Below, piece by piece: positions 24,251-37,570 of a stretch of 64,000 nt of DNA (position 1 is its first letter; each line of letters begins with the position of its first letter). The position numbers were made by a program, and so were the translations under genes. This stretch comes from Lineus longissimus (Eukaryota; Nemertea; Pilidiophora; Heteronemertea; Lineidae), in the NCBI RefSeq assembly GCF_910592395.1, contig NC_088319.1, forward strand, positions 16,742,001 through 16,806,000. The letters are read 5' to 3'. The notes under the pieces are model-generated. The model ran no database searches. It was given only the letters and a program-made list of their open reading frames with translations, and was not told the origin of the DNA.

Positions 24251-24996
24251 GACAGATATCTGTTTAGGATCAGACGGCGGCTTGTAGAGCAAATTTGCAA
24301 ATGTCTATTCAATGTTGGGATTATCCGGAATGAATTATTGATAGCCCAATAGAGCCAGTGATCAGTCTGTCTTTGATGTTGTTGGTCTGACAAGGCTATG
24401 ACACACCAATGGACTAGGCTGATCGCAGATTGTGTCTATTACGACAAGTAAATACACGAGTTGGTACTATCCTTTTATGAGTGATCAACGGAGATTATTG
24501 CACGAAACAGCCTAAGATCCTATTACAATCTGGATTCGCTATCGGCACCTCAGTCGTCGAAGTATGAGGAGAAACATTGCTGCAACGATTGGGTCAACGA
24601 GCAAGCATCTGGTCTTTGACGGAGAAAAAAACTTCCTACACTATGAAAGCCAAGCACTTTCCTTTAGAAGGCGTTTGATTGGAAAGAAAGAGGTGTGGGA
24701 ATTGAAATGGCTTGTTCCGATCACATCAAACGAATGGCACTGTTTGAAGTTTTATCTGATTGAGTGAATGACTACAGGGAGGGTATAATAGGAATTGTAG
24801 ATTCCCTAAGGAAGCGTTCGAAATTCAAAACGGGGTCAGTTCTGAAGCAGGTCAGAGTTATAGCTGTCTGGCTTTAGAGACTTGGGTATAAAAGCTGGGT
24901 TTCAAACAGCGGAAAGTTAGGCTATGCAACTTGTGTTGCTCTTCAAACACGCATCTTCTGCTCTTGCTTCTCTCAATACCACACCCTGACTGCACT

Positions 24997-25596
24997 TAGG
25001 TTACGCATCCTGTGCTCTTTGATACCACTGTACCACCACAACCTAATTGTACTTGGGTAACGCATCCTGTGCTCTTTGATACCACTGTACCACCACAACC
25101 TAATTGTACTTAGGTAACGCATCCGGTGCTTCTACCGACTGTAACACCACAACCTAATTGTTCTTAGGTAACGCATCCGGTGCTTCTACCGACTGTAACA
25201 CCACAACCTAATTGTTCTTAGGTAACGCATCCGGTGCTTCTACTAACTGTAACACCACAACCTAATTGTACTTAGGTAACGCATCCGGTGCTTCTACCGA
25301 CTGTAACACCACAACCTAATTGTTCTTAGGTAACGCATCCGGTGCTTCTACTAACTGTAACACCACAACCTAATTGTACTTAGGTAACGCATCCGGTGCC
25401 TCTACTAACTGTAACAACACAACCTAATTGTACTTAGGTAACGCATCCCGTGCTTCTACTAACTGTAACACTACAACCTAATTGTACTTAGGTAACGCAT
25501 CCGGTGCTTCTACTAACTGTAACACCATAACCTAATTGTACTTAGGTAACGCATCCGGTGCTTCTACCAACTCTAACACCACACACTAATTACACG
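24997..25596. repeat. satellite: 2 x 57 bp + 9 x 54 bp head-to-tail
   Basis: Units begin at 24997, 25054, 25111 and then every 54 bp to 25543. Each starts TAGGTAACGCATCC and contains CACAACCTAATTG. The first two units are a 57-bp variant (CTCTTTGATACCACTGTACC); the later ones are a 54-bp variant (GGTGCTTCTACCGACTGTAAC). Neighbouring 54-mers differ by a few bases and show alternating CCGAC and TAACT variants, suggesting higher-order amplification. A degraded copy precedes the array at about 24920-24996. Confidence 0.95.
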
Positions 25597-28500
25597 TTAC
25601 AGAATACAGGTTTCCCAGTTTATTTGATTTGCTGAACAACCTGTCACTTCCATTAACAAAGCAGAAAGAAAGAACAGATCGTGTTTCACCAACCTCTTCT
25701 TCATCTTTCCTGTGATGAGGCAGAAATCTATAAAATAATGCCTGTCACCGGTTATCTGATCAGGGTGTGCATTTCAAACAGCAATCGCAATCATTGTGTG
25801 GTGACAACAAAAACGGAATAATGAGGAAGGTACTTATCATCATTGGGTGACATTTTAGTTTCTAAATTGAAAGTTTAGCGAGCAGCAAATTGTAGTGCAG
25901 TGCTACTTCGATGCAGGGCATCGCAAATAAGTTTCTGGCTCAGGCACAGGGAATCTATGATCGGATTAAAAAGAATCCCATCTAGGAGGAGTGTTCCTCC
26001 TAGTCACGCAGTAGATGGCACAAGAATAAGCTCTGTTTTGTAGATAGAGCTCCTAAGTACAGATCAGCATCACTTAGGGAAGTTGAGAACATCAACTTAT
26101 CTCAGATCCTTATACGTATACTTATAAAACTCTGTAGGAAGAGGACGAATTTGTGTACATTTCAATCCGTATACACGTATAGGATCCGTGATGAGCCACA
26201 GATCTCAACCTCCCGACTGAGTGCCATCTTATGCCGATGCATTATACACTAATCTGACTTCCAAGAAGATAGAAATCCCAGGGTTGTTTTCAGTGCTCTC
26301 CCATGACAGGAAGATTGAGCGCAAAAATAGATAAAACGCCAAGATCACGATGCTGTGATTCTTTTCTTATGTTTGCTAATGGAAATTGTAGCTTTCTGGA
26401 AGTTTTTCCCAAAACTCGTTGATGTAAGAAGTGATTCAGCGAATGAATAAATAGATTTGACGAGTTTGTGCTCAATTGTTGCCAATTACTTAATGGAACA
26501 AGATCATCATCACCGATTAAGCGATGTTTATCGCTGTTGAAAATAACCGCATGAAAGATGGTAGCAAGTAGAGTGACTTTCTTTGATGGCAAAATTGCAA
26601 GAGTAAAGCCTGAAAGGCTTATCATTCTATGCGCCATATAAGCTACGTATCGTTCACCTTCAAGCTTCTTTACTGACAGCAGATCCAAGCTCAATAGCAT
26701 TTATTTGCACAAAGGAATGACCTTCAGTTGTATTCATCAGCATGTCCTTACACCCTCACCATCATCACGATGAGAACAACAACACAACACAGTAACTCAC
26801 ATCGACAAGGCAATTTTCCAGTTCACCTATCAGAAGACTACTAGCGGGACATAGGGTGATACCATCATCTAATCAGTTCCTGACAGGACAAGAATAATTC
26901 TTAAGCCAACCAACTAATGGTTCACGATAGATATGGTCGCAAGAGATAAACCCAAGGGCAGGGATTTTCTACTTCAGTGATCCCTACAAATGGGGCAGGA
27001 CTACCGGAGGGATGCAAAATGAATGGAACAATAACCATAAGGGAATTCCTTAATTGCTGAAGACCATAAGAACTGGAGTAACCTTGCCGAAATGTCACCC
27101 AAATTATTGACTAGAACAAAGAGAAAACGTACATACGATCACTGGCTACCTCAGGCTTAAGGTAGAGCAGATTGTTACACCCAACTCACTGAATGGTTTA
27201 CTGGAGGGCATGACCAATACGAGGGGGGAAATAATGGTATAACCTACTGCGGAAGGTGACCAAGAACACTGCCATGTACCATTAGAACCGCCAAAAACAC
27301 ACTGCAATCAAACTGCCTCCAAGTAAAGCATCTGCACCTTGCTCGCCAGCAGCAGACCTTCATATCATTCTATGACCAGTCCTCTTATCTGCTGTCCACG
27401 TCCTAGATCCGGCAGCTAGGAGCATCCCACCTGCATGATATGACCAGAACTCTAACTGCTAGCTGATCTGCTCTGAAATTTCCATTCTCTGACCTGGCCT
27501 GTCGTCTGCCGAAGCTCTTGCACCAGGAACATCCAGCAACAGCACGATAAGTCCATAACTGTTGGTCTCTGCATAGCCTCTGATCCGCTGTACATCTCTT
27601 GTTGAGGGATGGTTTGTCGATGTGCTCTCTACATAACATGACTGCCTTTAGCGAAGAATGTCAAATGACATTGCTGCATTCTTCAAGTCAGCCTTAGATT
27701 TCGAGCAACAGCATCTCCTACCACTTTTATCCATTAGGCTCGCTCAACGTTTTCACAATCACCTTAGCGATACATTGGATAGGCCATGTTTTTCTATTGG
27801 CGCCAAATCAGGGAAGTCGCCAGTAAAAGGAGGGGGAAATTGATACGGTAACGAGCCTTTGTTTTTTCACGTCGCCTAGAGATGGATCGCTCAGTAAGGG
27901 AATCATGCTTGGTGTAAAAAAGGGTAATGGCGTCAAATTAGTTGGGGATGGGAGTGACAGCAATTACGGCCAGACATGATTGTAGTGCTGAGAGGAAGGA
28001 TTGTAAATTTGTCATCACCTTAGGTGAATTTGTATTCAAGAGGTTGTGTATTGGCAGTTTTTAGTTCTCTGAGCTCTATCAGTGGAGAATACTTTTGACA
28101 ACGCAATAATTTAGACCTTAGATACAAAATAACCAGTATCACCACGATATATGAGGATGTAAGAGAGCAATCATCACGAAAGATAGGATGGATTGATCAA
28201 GATATAAGTACTGTCTGCTGACTGATCAAGACACTCAGACGGAACCAATTACTACTACTCTCAACTGGCACACACTTGACAGATCCTTGTATTGAGTTAT
28301 CGCCATGCTATCCAGCAGGTCTGCATCTCATCATACACAGCCCAGCCTACGCTCAATAGGAAATGACACAGATTCGGTCGATGTTTGAGAGACATAATTT
28401 ATACATATCGATATAAATACCGCACGTCAAACTGATTGACATGACAGTACCTTATCAAGGTAGAATATATAAACAACATGCTGTTGTTGCTGTTGCCAGG

Positions 28501-28780
28501 TTCAGAATACAGAATATGAGAAGAAAGTACGGTGTGTTTGAAGTCGACACAAAAGGTGAAAGAAATCTGTTTGCAAGGCATGACCACACGTGCCATAGGC
28601 CGTGGGGTTGAATCTATCACATTCCATTAGTATACTTGATGGAGGATTGATCTGCCACAGGGTGGACTGAGGCTACTCTATACGGAATATGACTTATTCT
28701 ACAATTCATTAGGACTGGCCACAACAAGTGACCACGAGGCTTCGAGGCACTCACGAGAAGCTGTGTTCGTTTCATTAGCA

Positions 28781-29240
28781 TGCTAGCCGGAGGGATGGCT
28801 AGTCTCAATGTACCAATGATTGTGCCAACGGATTATGGCTTTCGATGGTAAACAGGGTAGCTAGGCTTTAGCTCACACCACTACCAACACCACTCTAAAA
28901 CCTAGACAAGTTGCAATATCCAACACCATACCGAAGTCAGCTTTTCCTTAGGCTACATGGCTTTGATAAGCTAAATGGTTTTGTGACATCAGTATGCTAG
29001 CCGGAGGCATGGCAAGTCTCAATGGACCAATGGTTCTGCCATAGGGTTATTTATTCGTGTTGTTGGTAAACACAGCAAGACCTTTCGCTGGTGATCGACA
29101 TCACTCTAAAACCTAGACAAGTTACCAACACCAACTACACGCGAAGTGAGCCCTCCTGGGTATTCGATAAGCCGGAATCATTTCATCAGTATGCTGGTCG
29201 GAGGCAAGGCTGGCTTTTTTTGGCTAGACCAGAGAAGGAC
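28781..29240. repeat. degenerate tandem repeat, unit about 200-214 bp, three copies
   Basis: TGCTAGCCGGAGGGATGG at 28781, TGCTAGCCGGAGGCATGG at 28995 and TGCTGGTCGGAGGCAAGG at 29192 mark three units. The first two also share CAAGTCTCAATG(T/G)ACCAATG and CACTCTAAAACCTAGACAAGTT. The 44-bp duplication at 29273 follows directly. Confidence 0.8.
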
Positions 29241-29272
29241 CTTCAGCTTGTTCCAATCATCACTTTGAAAGC

Positions 29273-29360
29273 ACCTGAAGTTGATATGGTATCAAGTATG
29301 CATTGGTTTGGGTAGGACCTGAAGTTGATATGGTATCAAGTATGCATTGGTTTGGGTAGG
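29273..29360. repeat. identical 44-bp tandem duplication
   Basis: ACCTGAAGTTGATATGG...GGGTAGG occurs at 29273-29316 and again at 29317-29360 with no differences. The perfect identity points to a recent duplication. Confidence 0.95.
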
Positions 29361-31296
29361 TTTGGTTGAGTACTTTAAGTTGTTTGATTCCCTTTCTTTC
29401 ATTATATCATCTTGTGGAAGAAACTTAAGAAAACACTTCAGGCGCAGAGATAAGTGTTGACGTAGTCTCGGATATCACGCAGTTGACTATAATAAGTCGA
29501 AGTTTTTCATATCCTGCCTGATACTCAAACCAGTTTCTTCAGCTTCGGAACACAGAATGGTACGATCCTCACGGGAATCATACGCCTGTTTAGATTCCAT
29601 CAGTGTACATGCTAAAGGGCAGATTAGGCAAGGAAGCGGTAGCTGTGGAGAATGCGGTGATTATATAAACCCATTCTCATCACGAATGGAAATAGTTGCA
29701 ACCAGAGGGGCATCTGAAGAGTCTATTGAATTCCTTCATTACCGTTTCCAGTCGCGCCGAGTGAGAATGAGATTGCTTGAGGTGCTGCAGTCATGTTGCT
29801 GCGGAAGATTTTTGAGGTAAACCTGGAGCCCCTGTGGGAAGCAAGACCATTATGAGGAAATGAATAGATTTACATGGGCTTGGTAATGTGGGCGTGTTAC
29901 CAAACACGAGCAAACAGCTGAAAACTTGTTTCGAAATGTCTGGACATGTACTTTCTTGAAACTGTGACAACAACCCATTCAGACGAAATTGACAATAATC
30001 TGTTTGGCAATGTTAGCATTTGTTTCATAGTCTGGACGTTCAACCCAAACTGAAGCAGTGTCTGCATTAAGTGATGTTTGCAAACAAATGTCTGGAGACG
30101 CTTGCCAGTGTAGACCAGACTTAACCCATAAAGTCTGATTAATAGGCAGTGTTCGATGCTGATTTCAAGCATTGCTTTCATCGACTGCACCACTCCGACT
30201 ACCACATTTTCCACGTATGTGGCTTTGATATGGCTGATTATATGGCTGAAAGAGGGACATATCCAGCATCCGTATTGCCAGAAATGTAATTCGTAGGATC
30301 CGAGAAGCTTAGTTTATCTGTACAAGGACAGCCAATAACCAGTTATTACATTACACAGCTCTCCAGCCCAGAAGTAATTTGGTCTCTAACGGTTGACTCA
30401 GCAACCACACAGGTGGGTTATTCGCTAGCGTGTCGCTTTCATCCATGTGTAAACACCGCATGCCAAAGCTAGCTAGACGTTTCTCAGACTTGGCGCTTTG
30501 CGGTTGGGGAAATTATTATCTTAGTCACGCAGGTTTGGTCTAGTGACCAAGCTTGATTCGTTTGGATAAATTGTAATTGCCTCTTTCCAAAGCTACCAGA
30601 TTCTGCTAATCGGTTGTGAAACGATGCTGGTTGCTACTTCGGGGATCATTTCGAAAAGAGACAAGAGACAAGAGTCTTCAGTTCTAGCATGATATGGCTG
30701 TTTACCTTAACCACGACCACTGAGAACATGCTTGATCCGCTCTCCCACATGCATTGATTGCCATGAAGAAAACGCATCATGGTCTTTATTCTACCCACCC
30801 ATGGGAATCAGCTTGTGGTTTGTGAGGATGATACCAGCTGTCTAATCAAATCCCCCTCGGTTGGTTTGTTCGGAACCAACTCGCTCATGATTTGTTGCTC
30901 GCAACATAACGTTATTGCTTCTTGCAACATCATGAGGTTGCGGGGCTTTTTTACTTTGAAGGATATGAATAGCCTGACCCAAGGATTCTCTACGCCCACT
31001 TTTGGTAGTTATGGATTACGCTGATGATAGAAGGTGCTGGAAAAACGACTGCTTGGATCCGCAGGCAACATCTTTAGAAATCACAGGAAGCGCTGATCAA
31101 AATGACATGTTTCTTTTACTATACCTAGTTTTTTTACTTTCGTTAAACCTATCTGAGCGGTTTTGTCTGGTTCCAATCCCTTCCATCACCAGTCTGAACT
31201 AGTCTTTCAGAATCACAGTAAGAACCCGCTTGATAGCTCGCAAAACATATCCATCATTGGTTAGGACTGTATTGCCTTTTTTGGATATTGTATCAG

Positions 31297-31372
31297 GTAA
31301 TTAGTGGAATAATGATATGGCGCCAGTCTCATAAGCCAAAGGTTGTGTGTTCGACTCCTGGTGGAATCACCA
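31297..31372 (+). pseudogene. tRNA-Met(CAT)-like relic or SINE head
   Basis: The sequence GCCAGTCTCATAAGCC...AGGTTGTGTGTTCGACTCC follows the anticodon and T-arm of eukaryotic elongator tRNA-Met, including the loop CTCATAA with anticodon CAT at 31330-31332 and a B box TGTTCGACTCC. A degenerate TTAGTGGAATAA stands where the A box should be, and CACCA ends the unit at 31372. The anticodon and T stems no longer pair well, so it is not a functional tRNA. It is either a tRNA pseudogene or the head of a tRNA-derived SINE. Confidence 0.5.
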
Positions 31373-31543
31373 ACTGATTCACGAACTCTATCAAGTGTAG
31401 CACTATATGATTAGCTGCCGGTCTCTTGCCGTCTGGCAATTTGTAATTAGCCTGGCCGTTAAGCTGTCTTATTCTAAGGATGCATTACAAGAACACATTG
31501 TCAGGTGGTTTCGTTGTGGTGATCAACCGACATAATGGCCCAT

Positions 31544-31570
31544 TCTTATTGGTCTTATTGGTCTTATTGC
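31544..31570. repeat. three copies of a 9-bp unit
   Basis: CTTATTGGT CTTATTGGT CTTATTGCC, head to tail. Confidence 0.8.
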
Positions 31571-32096
31571 CCGGGGCTAAACATGACTATTCCGATGGAG
31601 GTGATTTCCGCTGATGAATTCGGAATACCTGATCCCCTGTGTCGCGAGCCTTCTTGACAGGCTATTGAGCTGGGCAAGGCCAGGTTTGTTGTTAGCTAGA
31701 GTGGAAAGTTTTCTTATCGATTTAACCATGTTTACCCATATACTTATCAAGGGGTGATATGGTAACTTAAGGGCTCTTGCAACTGAGTTTTTCAGCTCCA
31801 ACATCAGAAGAGAAAAGGCGAAGGGTTTTCATACCCCTAACTGGATATAAAAAGTTAAGTTCAAAATGTTGTCATTTGCTCGATCTGCTTCCCTTGGAAA
31901 ACTAATCACAACGCCATAACACATGTGACCAATAAGATCTCCATACATATTTGCTTTCGCCTCATTACCACTTTTGTAATAACAGGAAAAGACATCTACA
32001 TGTATACGCCGCCTAAACTAATTTGCTGACCAGCAGGGATAAAACATGATCCCACATGATGAAGCAACGGGAAGAGGAATACAATATATAGCAACA

Positions 32097-32350
32097 GCAA
32101 CACCCTCCAAACACACGTCACAGCGGCTGACACACCTCGCAGACTCACAACAACAGTGGCGAATACAATCTAAACAACATCAACAGCAGGCTAACACATA
32201 AACCAACATCAACAGCAGGCTAACACATAAACCAACATCAACACCAGGCTAACACGCCACCTTAACCCACAGCAACAGTGGTCAACACACCTAAAAACAC
32301 ACATCAACAGCGACTAGCACACTTCATCTTGCAACCCATAGCAACAGCCG
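32097..32350. repeat. CAACAGCA-rich region with a 29-bp tandem repeat
   Basis: AACATCAACAGCAGGCTAAC followed by ACATAAACC repeats about three times at 32176-32262 with period 29. Flanking sequence consists of looser CAACA(G/C)/CACAC-rich relatives. Confidence 0.8.
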
Positions 32351-35300
32351 CTTACACCTTTTTAAGTTGCAATAAAATGTCACGTCCCATTATCATTTTT
32401 CACAGGTTCATCTTCGCCATCATGCATTGTTAAGCATCTTATCCCCATAAAAAGCACCACTTGCCCACTTAGAGAAAGACTGGTACCATTTTCCAAGCTT
32501 TCTCCCTCGATACCATCAGATTACGCGACCCCATTACGAGAAACAGCATCAAGTTTTCATCCACAGCACGAAACATTCAATCTTCGCGAACCAATCCTAA
32601 TAAAGCTTAGCACCATTCATCAAACCTTTTTTGAGAAAAAGCTCATAATGTCGGGACCTATCAGAACGCTTTTTTGCTTTTATCTCCGACATCCTTCAAT
32701 GATAAGGTGCTTATCTCCCCCATTCATCAACTGAGAGCTGAGCCACCAAGAATTTTTCTTTGTAGAGAAACGTGGCCAGTGAAGGAAGCGTAAAAATCAC
32801 GTTGGCTACTGGTGACCATTTGACACTAATCGACATCGATGCTGCTGCCAGTTGATACCAAATACAAGAGCGGTCCACTGTCAGGGGATCTGAAGGTGAC
32901 CCCTTCGGAAGCACACGCCAGCTGAAGTAGAGCTGTTCAATGTGATAAGGCTTTACCTAATGTCATACATGTAACTCTTTTAATTGCCTGTTCTATCAAA
33001 ATTGAAAATGTTTTTCTTCGCAACCTTCAGCACAATGTTAAGACTGAGATTTTTTATCAGTTCCTGACTTAAGCTTCTTTCTCATCGCCGGCAGCATCGC
33101 GATGTCTTAAAAGTTCTGTATAAAATCTGTTACCTTCAATGATAGTTCACAGAGTCAAGCTTTTTGGGAGCTCTCATAAATCCTCTTACAAACAGTTCAA
33201 AACTTCTTTTTATACATGACATTCGACGTTGCATCAGTAAAAGCTGGCGAACTTCTTTTGTGGAGCGATGTGGCGTACTGGTCAAAGGTTCTCGACTATA
33301 AGTTCTACAACTGCTATTGAGTCATTAGCAACTACGATAGGCTCCTCAACACGTTGTCTAAGTACTTAACAACCACAGTCCACTTCTCGACAAATTGTCT
33401 CAGTTTTACAACTACCCCCGACTCCTTTGCATTCTAAATCTACTCCAGGGTCCTCAACACATCTCTGGCAATGCCGACACAACCAGCTTTAAGAAAAACA
33501 ACCTCACATTGTCACTGAGAATGAAAAATCTTAACTGGTGTGATGTTCAGCCTTTCATCTCCTACAAAACTTCCATTTGCCACCTCAGAGAAAAATTAAC
33601 ACATGGCAAATCAACGTTGTGGAAAATCATCTGCCTCAGAGAAAAATCTGCGCATTTTAGCACAAATGGCCTTGTATCATGTCTTGGTTATGCCACCACG
33701 GTGCCAAAGCAAATTATTTTACGTTTCGGAAACCATTGCCGCATAGTGCAATGGACGGCTTCTTCTGTCAGCTGATATTCGCAGTTCATTAGAAACGCTT
33801 CAGCATGATCTTGACATTTCTTTTCATAATCTACGTACGCTCAATGATATTCATGCGGAAAATGCATGGTGGTTGGGCGTTTGATGCTCAAGTCCACCTC
33901 CTTCACTTCCTGAGTCTTGCCGCAAGAAGGAAGCCAAGGATAGTAGAGACTCCCATACTCATAGCGAATGAAGGATTCTTTTCGGTGGTGTACAGTATCA
34001 GATACAAAGATTGGAAGATTTAGGACGTCTTCACATCTAAACTAATGAAATGAATGTGGTATCGGTATCAGTTAGAGTACGAATGCAACCCCGTTGTCGT
34101 CTTGATTTCAAAGCCAGAAATAGCCCTACTTGAAGCAACAGAAATCATTACGAAGTCATTCCACTGCCCGCAGTAGCTTATTTTCTGATAACAACGTCTT
34201 AATTTAGACTCTAAATATGGTAAACATCGTGTATATAGGCAAAAACCTCTCCCGCACCCACATGTCTCTCATCAAATGCCTAATTTTGACTTCTAACCTT
34301 TGGCATATAATACTTTTGAGAAATAAAAAAATGGTCACTATTAACTGCAAACTATCTTAATTCCATATAATACTTTGAACATCGTATATATCATGTATGA
34401 GGCAAAGCAATTACCGAGTTGACTTCTAACCTTTGAGTGTCACAAGCCTTTCTATACGGCAGACAATAAGACAAATATTGTAATACTTCCCTGAATAGAA
34501 AGTTTCCTTGCCTTTAGGATTCGTCATAGTTTACCATTATTACGCAGTTAACTTGTTTGAAAGACACATAAGTGCGGACTTCCATTAGCTTGCACAATCT
34601 GCCAATGGCATCAACCGATGATACAAAAGACATAGATTACAACATTCTTAATTATTTAACGAGTCTTTCTCCATTACTTCTTATAGTTCTTCTTCCCTTC
34701 TACAGCGTTCGTTCTGCACTAAGAGGTGTTATCCTCCTGGGCGTGTTTTACCTTCAATGCGGGATAATTTGTTAGTGTGACTGCAAGTTTCAATTGCGCT
34801 GTATGTCAGTTTTAGAAACCTTTAAACTGTGGAAATGATGCTCAAGCCGTAAACACGTTGTGTGTTTGTTTTAAAGACTCAAGAGTAGTCATCAGCCAAT
34901 TGATGTTCTAAAATCACAATTATATTCTATCATCATTGTGCGACATTGGCATGGTACTTAAGCAATCGACGATTAAATGTTATTTCCTTTTGAGCCATGG
35001 GCTACAAATTTCTGCTATAATCAACACTTCATGAAAAGAAAAGCAGTTGACGTTTTGACAGGGAATAAGTCTTAGGGCGTTGGTGTCATGGGGGCTAAAT
35101 TATAGAAAATTGACATGCCGCAAATTACAACAATGCTAACGAAAAAAACTGGATTTGAAAAAGATTGCATCCTGGAGAAAATTGACAGAGAACATCGACA
35201 AAAATACTGATTTTGTAGAAAAATATAGGTGAGGCCCCAAAAGCTCAGTAAACAAATGTCAACGTTCTGAACTTGTTTTTCGAGTGCATCAACAATAGAA

Positions 35301-37249
35301 ATGTCATCCCGATATGTTTGGTGCATGTTCTGGGACACCTTCTTTCGGGAGAATACATGATCCATATAGAAATTCCACGTCTCAATAGAGCTTGCTATTT
35401 TCAGCCGAAAATATATCAGCAAACTGAAATATTTTTGAGGAAAATTCCGTCAAACAAGAGACTTCCAATGCACAATGGTAAACACGACCTTCTTTGTCAT
35501 GAGTATTGACAGGAGTGCTTCTGTTATCGAGATAAAACCTAACAAAGCACACGAATGTCTGGAAATCGATAACAGTAACAAATGAAAATGTAAAAGAAAT
35601 CGACAGAACATCATTATTTGGAATTATTTATTCGATCGTGGAAAAACTCGACCTGACATATTGACGTGGGATTAACATTTCATATTCGCTCGTGGCAGAG
35701 GTTTTTTAATGATGTGACGCAATCATTTTTTGGCGTGTTTGCATCAGAAGTTTTACTTTCAACTACGAGCTTGCATGGATGGCATACTATTTCAAGAGGG
35801 TGGTGTCCGAGTGACTCGAAATTATTTGTTTCTTTAAAACCATTGTGCGTCTTGCAAAGAGCAGCACACGTGTATCTGCATCCTAACAGTCAATTTATAT
35901 CATGCCTTTCCATGGAATCCTTACCGTACTGAAAACACTTTAGTATTCTGGGGTCGCAGGGTTATGTCAGGAGTGCTACTTGGAGCATTACTAATTCGAA
36001 CTGCAAAAATCATACGAAAGACAAAACATTTCTAGTCAGATTGATTCGAAACCAAGTCCAGCACTACACGGCCTCCTCCCCTATGATTCTCTGTAACATC
36101 CCAATCATGCACTATTCTTCTACCTTCAATCAACTTCCCCAAATCCTTCCCAATCCATCAGATGCATTCCTCTGGCAAGAAATGCTTCGTTTTTAGAACA
36201 GTCACTTTGTACTCAAAGGCTGGAAATACTCCACAAAGCCCTCTCAAAGCCATTAGTGTAATCAACAAAGTTAATTAAATCCACTTCAAGAAATTCAATT
36301 TTCTTAATGTACCGGATTTACACGCCTCTTGAGCACGTTGAAAACTTTGAAGGAATTTGAAGGAATTTGTGAAGTAATTGAAGATATTCAGTTGTTTATT
36401 CACGTTTGCCTGCGACTGGTGTACGGTAAAGCTTCTTCATTAACTTGAGGTGAATATGTAGATTAAATCACGTTATGGGTGATTAGTGACTGTAAAAACA
36501 ATAACAGATTTAACCAGTCTGAATTAACTGCGTATATTGGAAAACTGTAGCTCTCAGCAGCGTACGTGGCGACCAGGCCGTGAGCAGCGTGACATACATG
36601 TATATCCAAATCACGCGAGTGAAAGACTTCTAGTTTGCATATTTTAAGTGAGAACCAGTAACATATGTTTTAAATGCCAACCGTGTTATCATATCAATGG
36701 CAGAACAATTGTTGGTTAGCATGAGATTGCAGCCAACCCAATACTCTTATCAGAAGCCGATACACCTGCAAGAAATGATATCCATATATACATGTAGCAA
36801 CAGCGCGTAGTGTGAGATTGTCTAAAACCAGGTAATCCTCCCGTGACGCAGGACGTGATCTGAGGAGACGGGAAAAAATCAGGTTTTGCTTGGAATACAG
36901 CAGCTCCTGCTCGCTGACGCCCTACGCTAGTATCAGTTTTATCATGTGGCGGTTCCTCTCCTTGTGCTCTTGCGAGAAGGTGAAGAGAATTTGGAAGAAA
37001 AATATTCGATAATGCTGAAATAACAAACTCTGTTGGTGAAGAAAGAAGTTAACAGAAGGCGAATGAAGAAATGCAACGCTGGGTGTTCGTTCCTCGACGC
37101 CTTCGGCCATGCTCCGGAGAAGTACAACGTCGTTCCCACCCTTAACAGTTTCTACAGCAATGCAAAGATGGCTGTTATTACACGCTTGACGCCCTCGGCT
37201 TTCGTATCAACATGATCAGGTGCAAGGTGCACGTTCAGCTTTGTGCTGG

Positions 37250-37570
37250 GAGCCATCGAGGCAAGACGAGAATCGAGAAAGAAGTTAAAGAATGTATCTG
37301 CATCAAGACTGAGAATACCCCGAGGTGTCTTCTGAGTTAGCTGACGTACAAATAGAATATTGAAGCGTATTGGTGTAAGACGAGAGACATGAAAGATATT
37401 AAAGAAACTCTCTGCATCAAGACTGAATATACGCTGAGGCATATTTCGAGTTGGGTCTGCTGACAAGGTTGACACAGTGAACATATGAATATATTGAGTT
37501 ACCTTACCAGAATTAAGGCGCTGGTGGAAGACGAGAGGCAAGCGACGTGTTAAAGAAACTCTCTGCATCT
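37250..37570. repeat. imperfect tandem repeat, period about 115-150 bp
   Basis: Units share AAAGAA.CT.TCTGCATCAAGACTGA.AATAC, at 37297, 37411 and (degenerate) 37563, and AAGACGAGA.GCAAG-like text. A minus-strand open frame of 138 codons (37152-37568) runs through all three and so repeats FSLDAESFFNIF / LSLDADTFFNFF. I take it as a by-product of the repeat, not a gene. Confidence 0.7.

Noticed and set aside
24997-25596. Regular repeats resembling a CRISPR array
   Set aside because: The units are contiguous and fully homologous, with no unique spacers, in animal DNA. It is a satellite.
26290-26700. 136-codon minus-strand open frame
   Set aside because: Looks protein-like at a glance, but no motif or family could be named and no homologous copy is present in the window.
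37152-37568. 138-codon minus-strand open frame with repeated peptide blocks
   Set aside because: It follows an imperfect DNA tandem repeat whose spacings (114 and 152 bp) are not all multiples of three, so the peptide repetition is explained without a gene.
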